This document shows positions 33,626-46,154 of a DNA stretch of 64,000 nucleotides, one piece after another. Positions within the stretch are counted from its first letter, which is position 1; each line of letters begins with the position of its first letter. The notes under the pieces are model-generated. The model had not been told where the DNA came from, ran no database searches, and was given only the letters and a program-made list of their open reading frames with translations. Source of the DNA: Ectobius pallidus (Eukaryota; Arthropoda; Insecta; Blattodea; Ectobiidae); NCBI GenBank assembly GCA_964059195.1, contig CAXKWD010000005.1, forward strand, positions 150,255,265-150,319,264, given 5' to 3'. The position numbers and the translations under genes are program-made.

Positions 33626-34184
33626 CAGGGCCCGGATTTTGATGACCTAAAAATACTTAAAAAATGACCTATAAAGTGACTGCAAAAATACAAAAAAGAC
33701 CCCAAAACTAAAACAATTTGCCCAAAAATTTGTATGAAAATACTAAATTATTCATAAGATTTGTGTCTATTCTACATTTTTGTTGTTGACCCAATTATAG
33801 GCTTCTAATTAGTTAATTACATACGGTTAAATGCAAACAGCAAACACGTTTTTCAGTATCCAAATTAAAATTATAACAAGATCTATTTCTTTATGCTTAT
33901 TTAGAGTTCTGATAATGCTAAAAACTCTATGTAATGCGAGAAACAACACAAAATAAGAAAATTATGACATTATATGTTTCTTAAATCACATAAAAATATG
34001 ACCAAATAATGACATTGAATTCTAAAAATTACCCTAAAAATAAAAAATGGAAAAAATGACCAAAAAATGACATTAAAATTACAATTTTTATAATCTAGGA
34101 GTCACGATCAGAATATCTGACGGAGTGGGCAACGTTCATGATGATTGAGTTAAAAGATGACATGTCATCAAAATCCGGGCCCTG
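33626..34184. mobile_element. hAT-like MITE (family B)
   Basis: Termini CAGGGCCCGGATTTTGATGA and TCAAAATCCGGGCCCTG; flanks CTGATTAT (33618-33625) and CTGATTAC (34185-34192), 7 of 8 identical. The subterminal TGACATGTCATC and ATGACC/ATGACATTAAA motifs match 4297-4967. Confidence 0.85.
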
Positions 34185-34192
34185 CTGATTAC

Positions 34193-34690
34193 GTACAGTT
34201 TTGGGGTAGCATCTTTGCCATCTCCTAATGGCGTGGGTTTGCGAATTATGAATTGAAGTACACTATTAAAGTAATGACAATACTAATCTCTACTCAGCTG
34301 TAAGTCATTCTGCATTAGTGTTCCATCCACAAGATGACCAACTTCTTCGTACTGTATCTGAAACAGGGTAATTAATGTTTCCTGCTATCTGTCTGCTTAC
34401 AACTAATTGAGTTGTTACTCACTGACTGAGAGATCTAAGGGAAGTGGGTAAAACACAGTGGTTCTAGGAAAAGAGGTCGTATTAACTTGAAGCATTCTAT
34501 AGTCCTCAATTCCTATGTACTCTCTACTATAGTATTTTCCAAAACACGACGGCCTTGTCTCACTCCACCGACCGAGGCTGGGAATGTCTTTGAGGAATGG
34601 TTTTACAATAGTTTCATAATGAGAGCCGCTAATTATTCACTAAACCCAGAGCCAGTGTATTTAGAGAGTGCAAATTCTTTTTTTGAGCCA
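34193..34690. other. No recognised gene
   Basis: A 121-codon frame (34487-34852) runs into the repeat at 34710 and has no known motif. Confidence 0.35.
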
Positions 34691-34704
34691 CAAATGGCCT
34701 TTTT

Positions 34705-34925
34705 TATACGTAGTTCGGACAAAATAAGTACCTATTATACACTAATACAGCTAGTGCAACTGTTCAACACGATAGAAGACAGTAGACTGAACAATCTCCA
34801 GAAAAGACAGAAATCTGATGTTGCTTGTAAGCTTTTAAGGAGGATCGCCTAATGGCCTGCAGTTAAGAGGAAAATGTCATCTGGGCAGCTCTAAGAACTA
34901 AGGCTATCATGTATTGTGGATGCCA
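34705..34925. repeat. Unclassified repeat pair, copy 1
   Basis: GGACAAAATAAGTACCTATTATACACTAATACAGC-type sequence, GCAACTGTTCAACACGAT, CAGAAATCTG and TCATCTGGGCAGCTCTAAGA match 44748-44958 in order and orientation. Confidence 0.7.
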
Positions 34926-35245
34926 CTTCTTAAAGACTCTTTTTCCAAAAACTGCCTTTACCTACTGCCACCCTAATCCTCTTCGACCCGTCAATTAGTG
35001 AAGAGAAAGGCAATTAGGCGTATTCACACTTTTCTACAGTCCAGTACAGTGTTGCCAAATACGTACCACATCGTGTTTACTTCACTTAAGAAGTTGTGAA
35101 TATCAGCGGCAACACTGGGGAAAACCACGCGACTAAGAGCACCTATTCTTTGTCGGTGTCGGTGTTGGTGCAGATTTTCGGATTAGTGAGCAATGATATT
35201 ATATTCTATTGTAGATAGACGATGGTTTGGGACGAGGTCTTTTTA

Positions 35246-35310
35246 AAATGGCACCAACAGTATTGCAAAACACTATAAGTTATACTATGCATTACTGTTG
35301 GTGCCATCTT
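35246..35310. repeat. Hairpin with 17-base arms
   Basis: AAATGGCACCAACAGTA at 35246-35262 is complementary to TACTGTTGGTGCCATCTT at 35293-35310, with one bulge and a 30-base loop. Confidence 0.85.
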
Positions 35311-35335
35311 TACAGTTATCTCATCAAATCCTCAA

Positions 35336-35600
35336 AAATAAACTGAAGATGGCTTATTATATGCTGAAATGCATATTGTAAGTATTCCACACGTGTGGGC
35401 TCCGAATGGAAGAAACATGGAACTCTCAAAAACTTCATGATTAAGTTGATTCTTTTAAGACTGAGAACAACATTGTTTTTAATGTATTTATTTTGTGTTG
35501 TATTTTATCTATAAAGAATGAGGTGTCAATTGGACCCAGATAAGATAAGTTAAGTGTAAAGGTTTTTATCAAGATTTTAACAACTACTACGCTTGTACTG
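35336..35600. repeat. Unclassified repeat pair, copy 1 (GAAGATGGC...GAAATGCAT)
   Basis: ACTGAAGATGGCTTATTATA, GCTGAAATGCAT, GACTCTTTTAAG-like sequence and TTTTAATGTATTTAT match 38975-39240. A related core lies at about 40500-40530. Confidence 0.55.
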
Positions 35601-35635
35601 GGAAAAACGAAAGTAATTAACAATAGGCTTCTTAA

Positions 35636-36258
35636 TCCAGACTCGAAATGTAGGAAATGAGAAAGCAGATGAATTAGCTAAGTTAGGTGCTTCTTCAAAT
35701 GTTAAAACTTCCTATAGTTTATGCCCCCTATCCTTCAGTAAGAAAACATTAAGAGAACATATACAAAGCCAATGGGATTGGATTTGGCAAGAAACGAATA
35801 AGGACAGCACTACGAAAGATTTGTTTTTCCCAAGAATGCAAGACAGAATAGCTTGTACACTTTTGATTCCAGACTATATTATGACTCAGTTCTTAACAGG
35901 GCACGTGAAATTTGGTGAATACTTACATAGATTTAAAATTTCTACTTCTGCAAATTGTAAATGCCAGTCTGTTAGACATATCTTATTTCATTGTCCATTA
36001 TTCAAGCATGAACGTTATCAGTTAATATTATATTATATTTATTTTATTTTATTTTGACTTTACTACACCGATCTATCGTCTCTTCATAAATAAGCAAAGT
36101 TATAAAGTTGTTTCAACTTTCATGAATAGTGTATTTGCAAAATTATAATACGTATTTATGTAGTCTATTGTATATTCTGTGTATATTTTTAATCTATAAC
36201 CTAATATGCCAACTGGTAAAATATGGTTCTGTACTTTAGGAAATTCAATAATCTAGGC
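35636..36258 (+). pseudogene. LINE RNase H end, C-terminus and 3' UTR
   Basis: GNEKADELAKLGASS is the C-terminal motif of an RNase H domain as carried by Jockey/R1/I-group LINEs. After a linker follow FFPRMQDRIACTLLIPDYIM, TQFLTGHVKFGEYLHRFK and a cysteine-rich C-K-C...VRHILFHCPLFKHER motif, then a 3' UTR with TATGCCAACTGGTAAAATA and GGAAATTCAATAAT. The N-terminal endonuclease and reverse transcriptase are absent. Confidence 0.8.
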
Positions 36259-36670
36259 TCGAGAATAATATAACTTTGAATGAAAGTGAGAGAACTGAAT
36301 GCGCACTCCTACAATGCGGTCGCTTTCTGTATGTTGGAATGTGAGAGGCTGAGAAAGCCATGTGAGAATTCCACATCTTAAGTTATATTTAAGAAGTTTA
36401 AATTACAATTTCATGCAAGTTGAAACAAAAACGTAGAAATTACATTTCATGTTACAGTAACCGTTCCATTTGGAGAGAAATTCAATCAATGCTAATTTCC
36501 CTAATTAACAGGCATTTGGTGTAAATGTGAAAATCTGCATGAAATATTTAATCATGTATGATGTTTGCAGTTCAGTGTATATTACAGTATAGGTACTGAG
36601 CATTTATTTTCAAACCGGAGGCAAGTAACCGGACACATCCAACCTATGTGTGGTTTCCATATCATACTTA
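36259..36670. other. No recognised gene
   Basis: Nothing identified. Confidence 0.4.
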
Positions 36671-37036
36671 GAGTAGGATTATCTCCACAAAGTCTCTGGG
36701 TTTTTACGTATATACCTTAGGAGCGAGTCTCACCGCTCTTAGAATACCTGGCTAGGGGAGGTAGCTGCACCCTGATTGGCTCAGGTCACCTATCCCACTC
36801 CACATGTTGTCTGTCTCTGTCCCTCCGGCATTATCCCTCCGGCATTATCCCTCCACTCAACTATTACAGTATTTTCTACCCCTGCCAACGTGGAGCATGA
36901 TCTTTACTCTCTACCAAGCGGTAGCTTACTGATTTACGCGCAGCGAATTCGCGCATCTTGGTAACGTGGCGTAACGAGAAGCTCGCTGGCTGGGTTGGTC
37001 TTCAAGGCCAGAGACGTTGTGGGAGTAATCCTACTC
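36671..37036. mobile_element. Unclassified 366-bp element with about 29-bp terminal inverted repeats
   Basis: The left end GAGTAGGATTATCTCCACAA pairs with the right end TTGTGGGAGTAATCCTACTC, continuing inward to GTCTCTGG and CCAGAGAC. TACTT lies on both sides and may be a short target duplication. The interior has a duplicated CCCTCCGGCATTAT unit. No coding capacity, no family assigned. It abuts a LINE 3' end. Confidence 0.7.
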
Positions 37037-37040
37037 TACT

Positions 37041-38560
37041 TGGTTATTCAATGGCAACAGACAATATTCTTAAGCAAGCTAAAGGAATATTTTATATTTT
37101 ATGGAACCCGGAGGTTCATTGCCGCATTTACATGAGCCCGCCATTCAACACTATTCTGTGCTAACTCCATCCAACCATCCTTTGCAAATCCTAGTTCCCT
37201 TAAATCTATTCTAACATTGCCCTCCCATCTACGTCTATGTTTCCAAGTGATCTTTTCCCCTCGGGTCTCCCAGTCAATATTATTTAGATATGTCTTTCCT
37301 CCCCATGCGCGTAACATGTCTACCCCTATTTAATTACCCTTATTATATTCGGTGGAGAGTATGAAGCTCGTCATTATGCAATTTTATCCAGTCCCCAATT
37401 TCATCTCTCTTAGGCCCAAATATCTTTTTCCAAGCGCCCTGTTTTCGAACACTCTCAGATTATGTTCTTCCCGAAGGGTAAGGGACCAGGTCTCACTTCA
37501 ATATATAATACAACCGGCAGGATAATTGTCTTATAAATTGTTATTTTTAGATTTCCGGATGGAAGACGAGAAGACAGAAGCTCCTGGATTGAATAAAACA
37601 AGTATTTCCAGATTTCAGTCGACACTCGACACTTAACTTCTTCTTTAATATTATTTGTATTTGAAATTATTGCTCTAAGATATTTGAATTTCTCCACTTC
37701 TTTGAATGCATTATGTGTTATTGTAATATTTTTAGCGCATTATTTTGACGTTACATGACTGTATATTTAGTTTTTTTCTGTATTAGTTTCAAATACAACA
37801 TTCTTGCAGGAATCAAAAAGACCTTCTGCATTTCTCCCAATTGTGTTTATGTCATCGCCCAGCAGACAAACATCATCTGCATAAGCCAATCTGACACTTA
37901 ATTCTAGGCCTACCTTGGTTTTCTGAACTTTTCTAATGACATATTCCACATCAAAATATAAAAGTAAAGGCGAAAATGCATCTCCTTGCTTTAAGTTGCG
38001 TTTAGTGGCAAATCTATCTGATATAAGTTTCCCTACTATGACTGTGCTATAGGTTTCATTTAGACACATTTTGATCAGCCTAACTCTTTAAGTATCCAAA
38101 ACTCAACGAGGATATTATAAAATTTTTCTCGCCTTACTGAATCATATGCTTTTTAAAAATCTATGTTTAGCTGGTTTAGCTATGTTTAGATTTATTATAT
38201 TCCCACTTTTCTCCAAAATTTGGCGAATACAAAATATTTTATCTATGGTTTATCTATTTCGCCTGAATCCAAATTGTTTATCTCCGGTGATTTCGTCCGC
38301 ATATGGGATTAATCTTGACAGAAGTATATTAGTCAAAATTTTTTATGATGTTAATAAGAGGGAAATTTCTCGGTTGTTATTACATTCGGACTTATCTTCC
38401 TTTTTAAGGATCGGTATAATAATAGATTCCTTCCATTCCCATGGCAATTCTTCCTTTCACCGAATCATATGAACGACTTTATTGATCTCTGAATTTAATC
38501 TATCTGCACCTGCCTTAATTTATTCTGTTGGAATCTAGTCAACACCTGGAGATTTGTGCT
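37041..38560 (-). pseudogene. LINE reverse-transcriptase region to 3' end, decayed
   Basis: On the minus strand from about 38555: KSPGVD, EIN KVVHMIR, GMEGIYYY, NNNREISLLLTS (the NYRGISLL motif), LLSRLIPYADEI and QFGFRRNR. After decay follow MCLNETYSTVIVGKLISDR, NLKQGDAFSPLLLYF, and the catalytic LAYADDVCLLGDD at 37854-37895. Then FKYLRAIISNTNNIKEEVKC, KITIYKTIILPVVLY, and the C-terminal RRRWEGNVRIDLRELGFAKD with AAMNLRVP ending near 37099. Several stops and frame changes break it. Motifs suggest an RTE- or Jockey-like clade; I cannot decide which. It shares its 3' end with the fragments at 9234, 52428, 56012 and 58060. Confidence 0.85.
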
Positions 38561-38969
38561 TTTTTAGTTTATGTAGGCCTGTAACAGTTTATACTTCTGT
38601 TAGGGTCAGTACAGAAACCAACAGCTCTGCTGTGATTGTTTCCATATCATACCAGTAAAAAAAGCAAAATGTTATCTGCTTGTATACACATTATTTTATT
38701 TACAGAATCTGTCCTATAACTTATATATGCTTAATTGAACTTAAGGAATCTTACAAGAATTTACCATTAGAATTAGAACACATGGAAATATCCATAAGTA
38801 AATTCGTTCACAAATCGACCAAGATCATTAAAAAAATTTCCACAAATAATGGCAGAAATTGATTAATAGGCCTATTAGTCTGACAAATGAGTTCACAATG
38901 GTAGAATATGTGATAGTAAAGAACGATTTGCCCGTAAACATCAGGTAACATAAGAGGATTATCTTGGTA
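38561..38969. other. No recognised gene
   Basis: Nothing identified. Confidence 0.4.
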
Positions 38970-39240
38970 ACTCCTCGATAAGAACTAAGATGGCACGTCA
39001 TATGTGCCGAAACGTTTCTTATTAATATGTGACACATCTGGGACCCAACATACAAGAACAACAGCTCCATAAATATGCGACTCTTTTAAGTTTGTGAAAC
39101 CATTGTTTTAATGTATTTATGTAGCCTATGTGGTATGTTTTATTTTATGAATGCTCAAGTGTGTGTGATGCGGACTCAAATAAGTTTTAGTTACAAATTT
39201 AGGTTTGTATTTGTGTTTGTATTTGTTGTCACGATTTTAA
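38970..39240. repeat. Unclassified repeat pair, copy 2 (AAGATGGCAC...GTGCCGAAACG)
   Basis: Matches 35336-35600 in order. The core AAGATGGCAC and GTGCCGAAACG forms a five-base stem around GTCATAT. Confidence 0.55.
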
Positions 39241-39716
39241 CTCTAATATATATTATTACTGAAAATGAAATTCAATCATAAAGTTCACAAATAATAGGCT
39301 AAATTGACAATATTTTAGGATTTAGCAGACTATACTTGAGGACCTAGCAGTTGTAAACTGACTGTACAGCAATTCATCTTGGATATCGCGATGCCATGCA
39401 AAATAAAAGAGGAATCAATCAATGCGGTGTGAGATGAGATAAACATGTGGATACGCATGTTCGTGCTTACATGTGGTACGTGACTACCACGCGCGTGAAT
39501 TGTGGGATGAGTGGACATCGAATCTTGAAATTAAATAGCATTCAGTATACGTGCTGCAAAATCTGAATATTCTACCCTGTGTTAGGTTATAATTTTATTA
39601 TGAGTAACTTTTTGGAGTACGGTACTGCAAGAATATTCTTTTAACTAGAACCGGCATTTCTTTTAAGCTGTAGGTCCTAGCGATTTCTTATAAATTCATA
39701 ATGGTATATTGTATTA
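39241..39716. other. No recognised gene
   Basis: Nothing identified. Confidence 0.4.
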
Positions 39717-39717
39717 C

Positions 39718-39762
39718 ACTAGCGGTGTCCGCGGCTTCGACAACGATTATTTACTCAACTCC
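39718..39762 (+). repeat. CCGCGGCTTCG motif repeat
   Basis: CTAGCGGTGTCCGCGGCTTC then GATTATTTACTCAACTCCTA matches 14983-15030. Confidence 0.6.
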
Positions 39763-42097
39763 TAGATGTTGTATTTAAATAATTTATTTAACAGAAAATA
39801 ATTTAAACATATTTATTAACACTGAAATCATTTTTACATAAATTGCATGAAGAAATTATTTTATTCTTAATTATATTATTTAATGTAGTAAATATAAATA
39901 ATTATTAATAAGTAATCTTGTGCTGGCATTTGGGAATAGAGACTAGAAATGAAACGATTAAAACGAGTTAAAGAATCATTAACCTTACCCAAATCATGCA
40001 TGAACACTAAAACGATTAATTATTAAAACGCTAAAAACCCGGCTTCGAGGCACATTTCGTGATTATAGGAAGGAAGGAATGACCTCGGATTCGAGTTCCC
40101 TAAACCTCCTCCCCAAAACCCACTTAATGAGCTTTGCCCCAAAAAATTCAATGTTTTCCCATTTAGGCATGAATTCATGATCCCCTTCTGCCCACCTAAG
40201 TAAAAAAAATCAGATCTCTATGTGCCGTAATATTATAAACAAATGAATCAAGTAGAGTGGGTTAGCGAACGACAAAATAATTGATATGTTATATTGTAAA
40301 AAACTATTTCAACGATGCTATTGTTTACTGTTTGTGTTGGTATGACAAATCGAGCAAGGCTACCTTCAAGTATTTTCGCCATTGAATACTGTCTTGTTAA
40401 TAAGTGGCGTTGGATGTATACTGAAACACATGCTCAAATATCATACTACAGATCGTAGATTATATTATGCCACAAGATCTGCATAGTGCCAATAAAGACA
40501 GATGATGGCCGAAATGCATCTCCGAATAACTTAGTAGAAGAGATTTTATACACAAACTAAAAAATATACCATTCAAGACATCAACAAGAAGAAGATCCCA
40601 TTGATTTTAATCCATTTTAACCCAATTAATGCAGACCTACCATTTATGTACATCGTCGCGTGTGATTTTAATTTGTTTACAATCTCAAGTGTGATAATAT
40701 GTTGTATTTTAGTAGACAGCAAGTATAATCTGAGCTTGACACTTCCCCGTTTTAGAAATTGTACAATTTTTAAAGATATTTTACATCCTGGACTATTGCA
40801 TCATTTATGCATTTACAAACTATAGGCTATGATTTACGCTGGTTTCGTGTGTATAAAATGTAGTTTTACTAGTTTTATTGAGGGAATTTGGTGGAAGACC
40901 CCAGCACCATTTAAAATAGGAAGATTTATGTTATATTATAAAATCATAGATTTCTTACTGTGGTAAAAAAGTATAAAATATATAAGCTGGCAGAACTAGT
41001 GAATAACAGAAGCAAGAAGCAAGAATCGGACCACTGACACACAAGAGGTAGGTACCTATATATTAACGATTAAGGTGTAGTTGTGATGGTTCAACTCAAT
41101 TCAAGGATTGTGATAATTTGACTGAATTCAATTTGCAGTTGCACTGAATATTTTGTGTGTAACACATTATAGAATTTACAGAATAAAGAATAAATTAATG
41201 TAGTTTTATTGTAAGATTATTAAATTTTAGTTTATTACATCACATATAAAAAACTGTTTTTTACGTTACGTATTTTACATTATTTTACGTGTAAAATAAT
41301 TGTCCATATATCCGTGAATCTTGTGTCTTATGGGAAGTACATTCAGTCACCGTATAACATTCTGTAAAAAACCTTCCGATGAATATTATAAACTTATGTT
41401 TTACAATATTGAAAAATTGATCTAGAATAGGCTACAAAATGAATGTAATTAATTCTCAAGATAATTGCAATAGAAACAATACATTTATGAATACATAGGC
41501 TATATTGTGACTTCACTGGGCCGGTTGAATCAGCCTATAGGGGACACGAAACAAGTTGGCTGGAAATTGAAATAGTCCATGTGGAAATTATTATTTGAAA
41601 CAAAAACTGAATAAATTCTCAACATGCTAATTAAACAATTATCATTTGCAATTACAGAAAAATGCCATAGGGATATTATTGCTTCATAATGGTTTAACGC
41701 CCCTCTGCACGCCTATCTCGCCTATTCCGACTTTTTAAAAATAAAAATTGGCGAGGTAATTTTTTCAGTGAAATATTTGTTTTGTAAGAATCTTATTTAG
41801 GCAATCTGAAACCGATTAAATGTGTAGTCCTATTGTATTTACTGTATGTCTATTGTGATAATAACTGAAAGAGTTATGTACTAAGACGTATTACATACTT
41901 GTAATGATTTTTTTTGTCCTTCAGGACTTCTGAAACTTTTGTATTTTACTACTGTATAAACTAATTCACTATCTTTTTTACATATTTTGTTACTATAATG
42001 GCTTTCTATGTTTAATGTATTAATTGTCATTTTGGTGATACTACTACTAGTTTTGAGTATTTCTACCTATACGTTGTATAGCTCACTGACATAATGA

Positions 42098-42098
<1 letters not shown>
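39763..42098. other. 2.3-kb AT-rich stretch without recognised genes
   Basis: Apart from the GATGATGGCCGAAATGCATC core at about 40500, which relates to the repeat at 35336, nothing is recognised. Confidence 0.4.

Positions 42099-42139
<41 letters not shown>
42099..42139. repeat. (AAT)n microsatellite
   Basis: Target array for the MITE at 42140; the array resumes irregularly at 42615-42665. Confidence 0.9.
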
Positions 42140-42614
42140 TAGGGGCGGATTTCTATGACATGTCATATTTTTCCCCATTGCATTATTTTAGGTTTCCGAC
42201 TAATTTAAACCCGATTCCAAGCATCCTGGTGAAAATGGAACGGCTTTTATTGTGCATAGGCCCTATATAATATGCATATTTGGGAAATTTTCAATTATTG
42301 TAGCATATTTAGTATAAATATGCATATTTATGTCATATTTTTGGCATAATTGTGTGCATATTAAAGAAATTTTGAAGATTCATCTCATACTTTGTAAATT
42401 TTGCATTATACTGATACTTTTTGAGAATTTCAAGGTATTTTAAATAATTAACATTATATTTTAATAGAATGAATTCTAATGAAACTTTAAAAATATATAC
42501 ATAATATGAAAGTGATAAAATCATATTTTAAATTTATTGGTCATATTTTAATGTTTTTTAGGTCATAAATGCATGCATATATCCTTTTTTTAGGTCAAAG
42601 AAATCAGCCCCCTA
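42140..42614 (-). mobile_element. hAT-like MITE (family B variant), inverted relative to 17811
   Basis: Termini TAGGGGCGGATTTCTATGAC and ATCAGCCCCCTA; flanking ATAATAAT on both sides, though within an AAT array. The interior is the reverse complement of 17811-18278 (for example TTTTAGGTTTCCGACTAATTT and AAGCATCCTGGTGAAAATGG). Confidence 0.8.
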
Positions 42615-42665
42615 ATAATAATATATAAATAATAATAATATAAATAATAATAATAATAATAATAA

Positions 42666-43747
42666 TGGACTAAAGTTTTATGTAAAATGTTAGGAATTTT
42701 ACACAAGCATGACGTTTATTAATTATGGAAGCCAGCCATTCTATTGAAATTTTTGTATTGATTTCAAACTTAGAGCCCACTGATTGTTTCACTTGATGAT
42801 CGCTTATATAACCATACAAATTCAGCTCTAAAAGGGTTAAAAAGCCTACTAGGGGAATATTTAACATTACATCAAGTGTTGTTATCTCCTCAAAGCAATA
42901 CCATTTAGTATTGCTCAGTGAGTATAATTTTTTTTTAATGGAAAAGCCCTGCCTCGGATTACGTATCAATAACAGAGCCAAAACCCATCCCATCTATTCA
43001 TTTATTAGTAAAGCTGTACTTAACTGATGAAAAATTATTTAACCATAAGGATAAAAAAAATTATTAGATGATGACTGAACATTATCATTGAATGTATTAA
43101 CAAACTTCATTTATATACCATTGAGGGATTAATGTATTTGTATTAGAATGTATCTACAAGAAGTTTCACCAACGAAATCACTAACTCCTGGGAAATATTT
43201 TGCTTCTAGGGAATGTGTTTCGAACAAAAACTCTGGACATTATTATATATATGACGAATCTAACGAAGATAAATTTTAAAAGAAGGGGATACGACAATAG
43301 GCCCACCATCACGTGGACTGACAGAAATTTTAAGGCCGGTTTTTAGTGTGATAAATAATAATTATTTTTGTGGATCCATTGACAAGAGAATTTTAAACTT
43401 TTAACTGCATTAAAAAAATTTATACTTAGCTATAAAAAGGCACAATAAGTAACATAGGCCTATTACCAGGAAGCAATATACTGTAAATTGTAAGCTGTAT
43501 CTCGGTAAGAAGAGGATACAATCTGTAATATGGACGGCTGCTAGTTTCTTTAGGAGTGTCAAAGTGGAGAAGAAATATAATATATATTGAGGGCATAAGG
43601 AGGTTTTCTATCTAATACAAATACATTATCATTGAAAGTATAAATAATAATATAGTAGGCTATACTCAAGCACTCCTTAAATGATGTTAATCAGAATGTT
43701 TTGATTGTTTTTCCTGCGTGATGCCTAAACTATGTAGGATGCAAATT
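42666..43747. other. No recognised gene
   Basis: A 107-codon minus frame (42670-42993) has no known motif. Confidence 0.35.
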
Positions 43748-44250
43748 TAATCAGGCCTCCTCCCCTTCCAAACAGTAGTACAACCACTTCCTTGTTTTTG
43801 GGGCTGGTGCACTGTTAGGAATGCATTGCTCATAAATATTCTTCTTTTCCTCATGAACTTCCATTGCTCTTTCGACATCACGTTCAATTCGAACGGTTGG
43901 ATCGAGGATTACAGCTTTTTTAGTGTGGCGGTGAATGGCAGCGATATCAGCCCAACTTGTGGATCCAGTAGATGGCATAGACCTGCCAATTTACTTCTTT
44001 TAATGCTGATGCCAAAGATGATCTTAAGCGGTGGTGGCGAGTGTCTCTTTGTAGTTCACCTTTCTTGCAGAATCCCAGTATATGTCCAAGTGTTTCTTTC
44101 TCACCACAGTCATGACAGCAGTGGATGGTAGTAAGACACCTGCACGAACGTCTGAGATGTTACATGTCAATTTTAGAGCATTTGTCAACTCGGAAATTGA
44201 TAGTCCTTGTCGGATGGTAACCCAGAAACTATGGGGTTCATTTTTGTTAG
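43748..44250 (-). pseudogene. LINE C-terminal region (zinc-knuckle type)
   Basis: On the minus strand: CRCLTTIHCCHDCGEKETLG then HILGFCKKGELQRDTRHHRL, a Cys-His motif typical of LINE C-termini; ADIAAIHRHTKKAVILDPTV then RIERD, and EEKKNIYEQCIP. The frame ends at 43751. Frame changes lie near 43990 and 44150. No reverse transcriptase is present. Confidence 0.7.
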
Positions 44251-44740
44251 CACCTTGTATTCATGAGCGATACACAATGCTGTCAGAAATGGGGGGGGGG
44301 GGGCATGGAAATGGATACATGAAAGAGAAGATGTACATGAGAAGTGGAATGAGAAGCTGCAGAGAGGGGGGCATTGCTGTGAAGGAGAAGGGGGTAGTTC
44401 CGGTCCCCGAATCACGCCTCTCAGGAGTATGAGTGGATTAAAGGTTATAGCAGCTGTAGGCTGATCAAAACCTGATGCTATTTCTAATGTTCGCCATTTT
44501 ATAACATTTGGTACAAATGTGTAGGCACTTTCTGAGTAAAAGTTCCAGTCGTAAAGAAGAGGTATTTTTTAAATATTGTCCACTTTGTAGTGATGTAAAT
44601 TAACAATTTAACATTAACGCCAAACTTTCATAATGATACCCACTAACTTTTATAGTGATCACTATAGACGTAAAGTTAATATAAAAAAGGATCTTTTTTA
44701 TTGTCTGTTTTTGAAGTCGAGTCGATGATCTTTTTTTTTA
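44251..44740. other. No recognised gene; G-run at 44290
   Basis: A 12-base G run and GGA-rich sequence with overlapping frames (44082-44432). Nothing identified. Confidence 0.35.
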
Positions 44741-44744
44741 CACC

Positions 44745-44960
44745 TGGATCGGAAAAAATAAGGTTATATTATACACTAATACAGCGGGTGTAACTGTTCA
44801 ATACAATGCAGGGCAGTGGACTATAAAGTCTCCATAAAAGATAGAAACCTGGCAGTATTGCTTCCAGAAAATTAATTAGGGTTGCCTATTGTTCAATAAT
44901 CTCTACAGTTATTTAGGAAGTGTTATCTGGGTAGCTCCAAGAACTGAAGCTTTCGTGTTT
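44745..44960. repeat. Unclassified repeat pair, copy 2
   Basis: Matches 34705-34925 (TTATACACTAATACAGC, GTAACTGTTCAATAC, GTTATCTGGGTAGCTCCAAG). Confidence 0.7.
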
Positions 44961-46154
44961 TGAAAAATATTGTACTAGATGTAGTGCGCCTGTTCATTTT
45001 ATTTTCGAATGTTGAAATAGTTTACTCAATACTTAAAATACTTTTAACTTGTAAAGCTTTTTTTTTAAATCTTATAATAATGTATAATTACATCCTTAAC
45101 TTAAAATAAGTTTCGTGTAGAGTTTTTTACTTAATAACTTTTACCTTCAAAACAGAGGGTTATGCAGAATTTAAAAGAAATGTATTTTAGTGTGCATATC
45201 TCGTCAGGTGTGAACGATTTTTTAAACATAAATGGACTACTTTATGGCTGAAGAATGGAATCTTTGACACAACACCTTGAAATGGAACACTTGCTAGTAA
45301 ACATTATGCTGATAATGGGCGGGCCATGTTGTTGTAACAAGGGAAGCTGTCAAATGCTTCATCTTATTATTGTCTTCAATATATTCTACTTGTTATTAAC
45401 ACTACAAACTCTTTGTCTTCTAGAAACAAGAGTAAATGCCAACCACACCTCTCCAATGATACTTTATTGCATTATCAAGTATGTACGTTATGTGTTCACG
45501 TTATTGTTTAGTGCAACATCCCCGTAGCATCTTTCCTTCATCAGCATAAGGTTGGACTTTTATTATGTAACATACAAAATGAAACAGCATGAATTTTTAG
45601 CATATAATATTAGAAAGAGCAGATTAACGCTGCAGTAATTGTAATTGATTAAATAAGGGCAATTTGTTTGTGCATTTTTTGCTTTATTTTGCATTTTTCG
45701 TCTTTTTCAAGTGGTAGGTCATATTTTGGGAATTTTACGTCATTTTCTGGATATATAGGTAATTTTCGGCATTTTTAGGTTTTTCGGCATTTTAGATCTT
45801 GTTTCAGTGGAGGTAGAGTATAAATAGCTACTTTCAGACAACAGACAATCGTTTTTATTTGAGGATCTCTGCCAAGTCTTCATAGTTAATTTTAATTCAG
45901 GTTTATTGTAAACACCATAATTCAGGTTTATTGTAAACACCATAGCAGTTTGTCTTGTAGCAATAAAAAATATTGTTTTTATTTCTTAATAAATGGCACA
46001 TATTTGGTACGGGCAATTTGACGGGCATGCCAGTTCAGAAAGAATTTCTTTTTTCGCTATGGGTGTCCAAGTAGTATAGATATACTCACTTTTTTAGTAC
46101 TAAAATAACTGTGTTTTATATTGTAGATTCATACATAACGCACTGTCATCCGTT
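44961..46154. other. No recognised gene
   Basis: Around 45655-45790 the sequence is rich in GCATTTTT and TTTTAGG motifs, perhaps a decayed MITE. Confidence 0.35.

Noticed and set aside
38146..38472. 108-codon plus-strand frame
   Set aside because: It is the antisense of the LINE reverse-transcriptase region.
38987..39020. Hammerhead ribozyme
   Set aside because: The CUGAUGA core is not present; only the stem and GAAAC resemble it.
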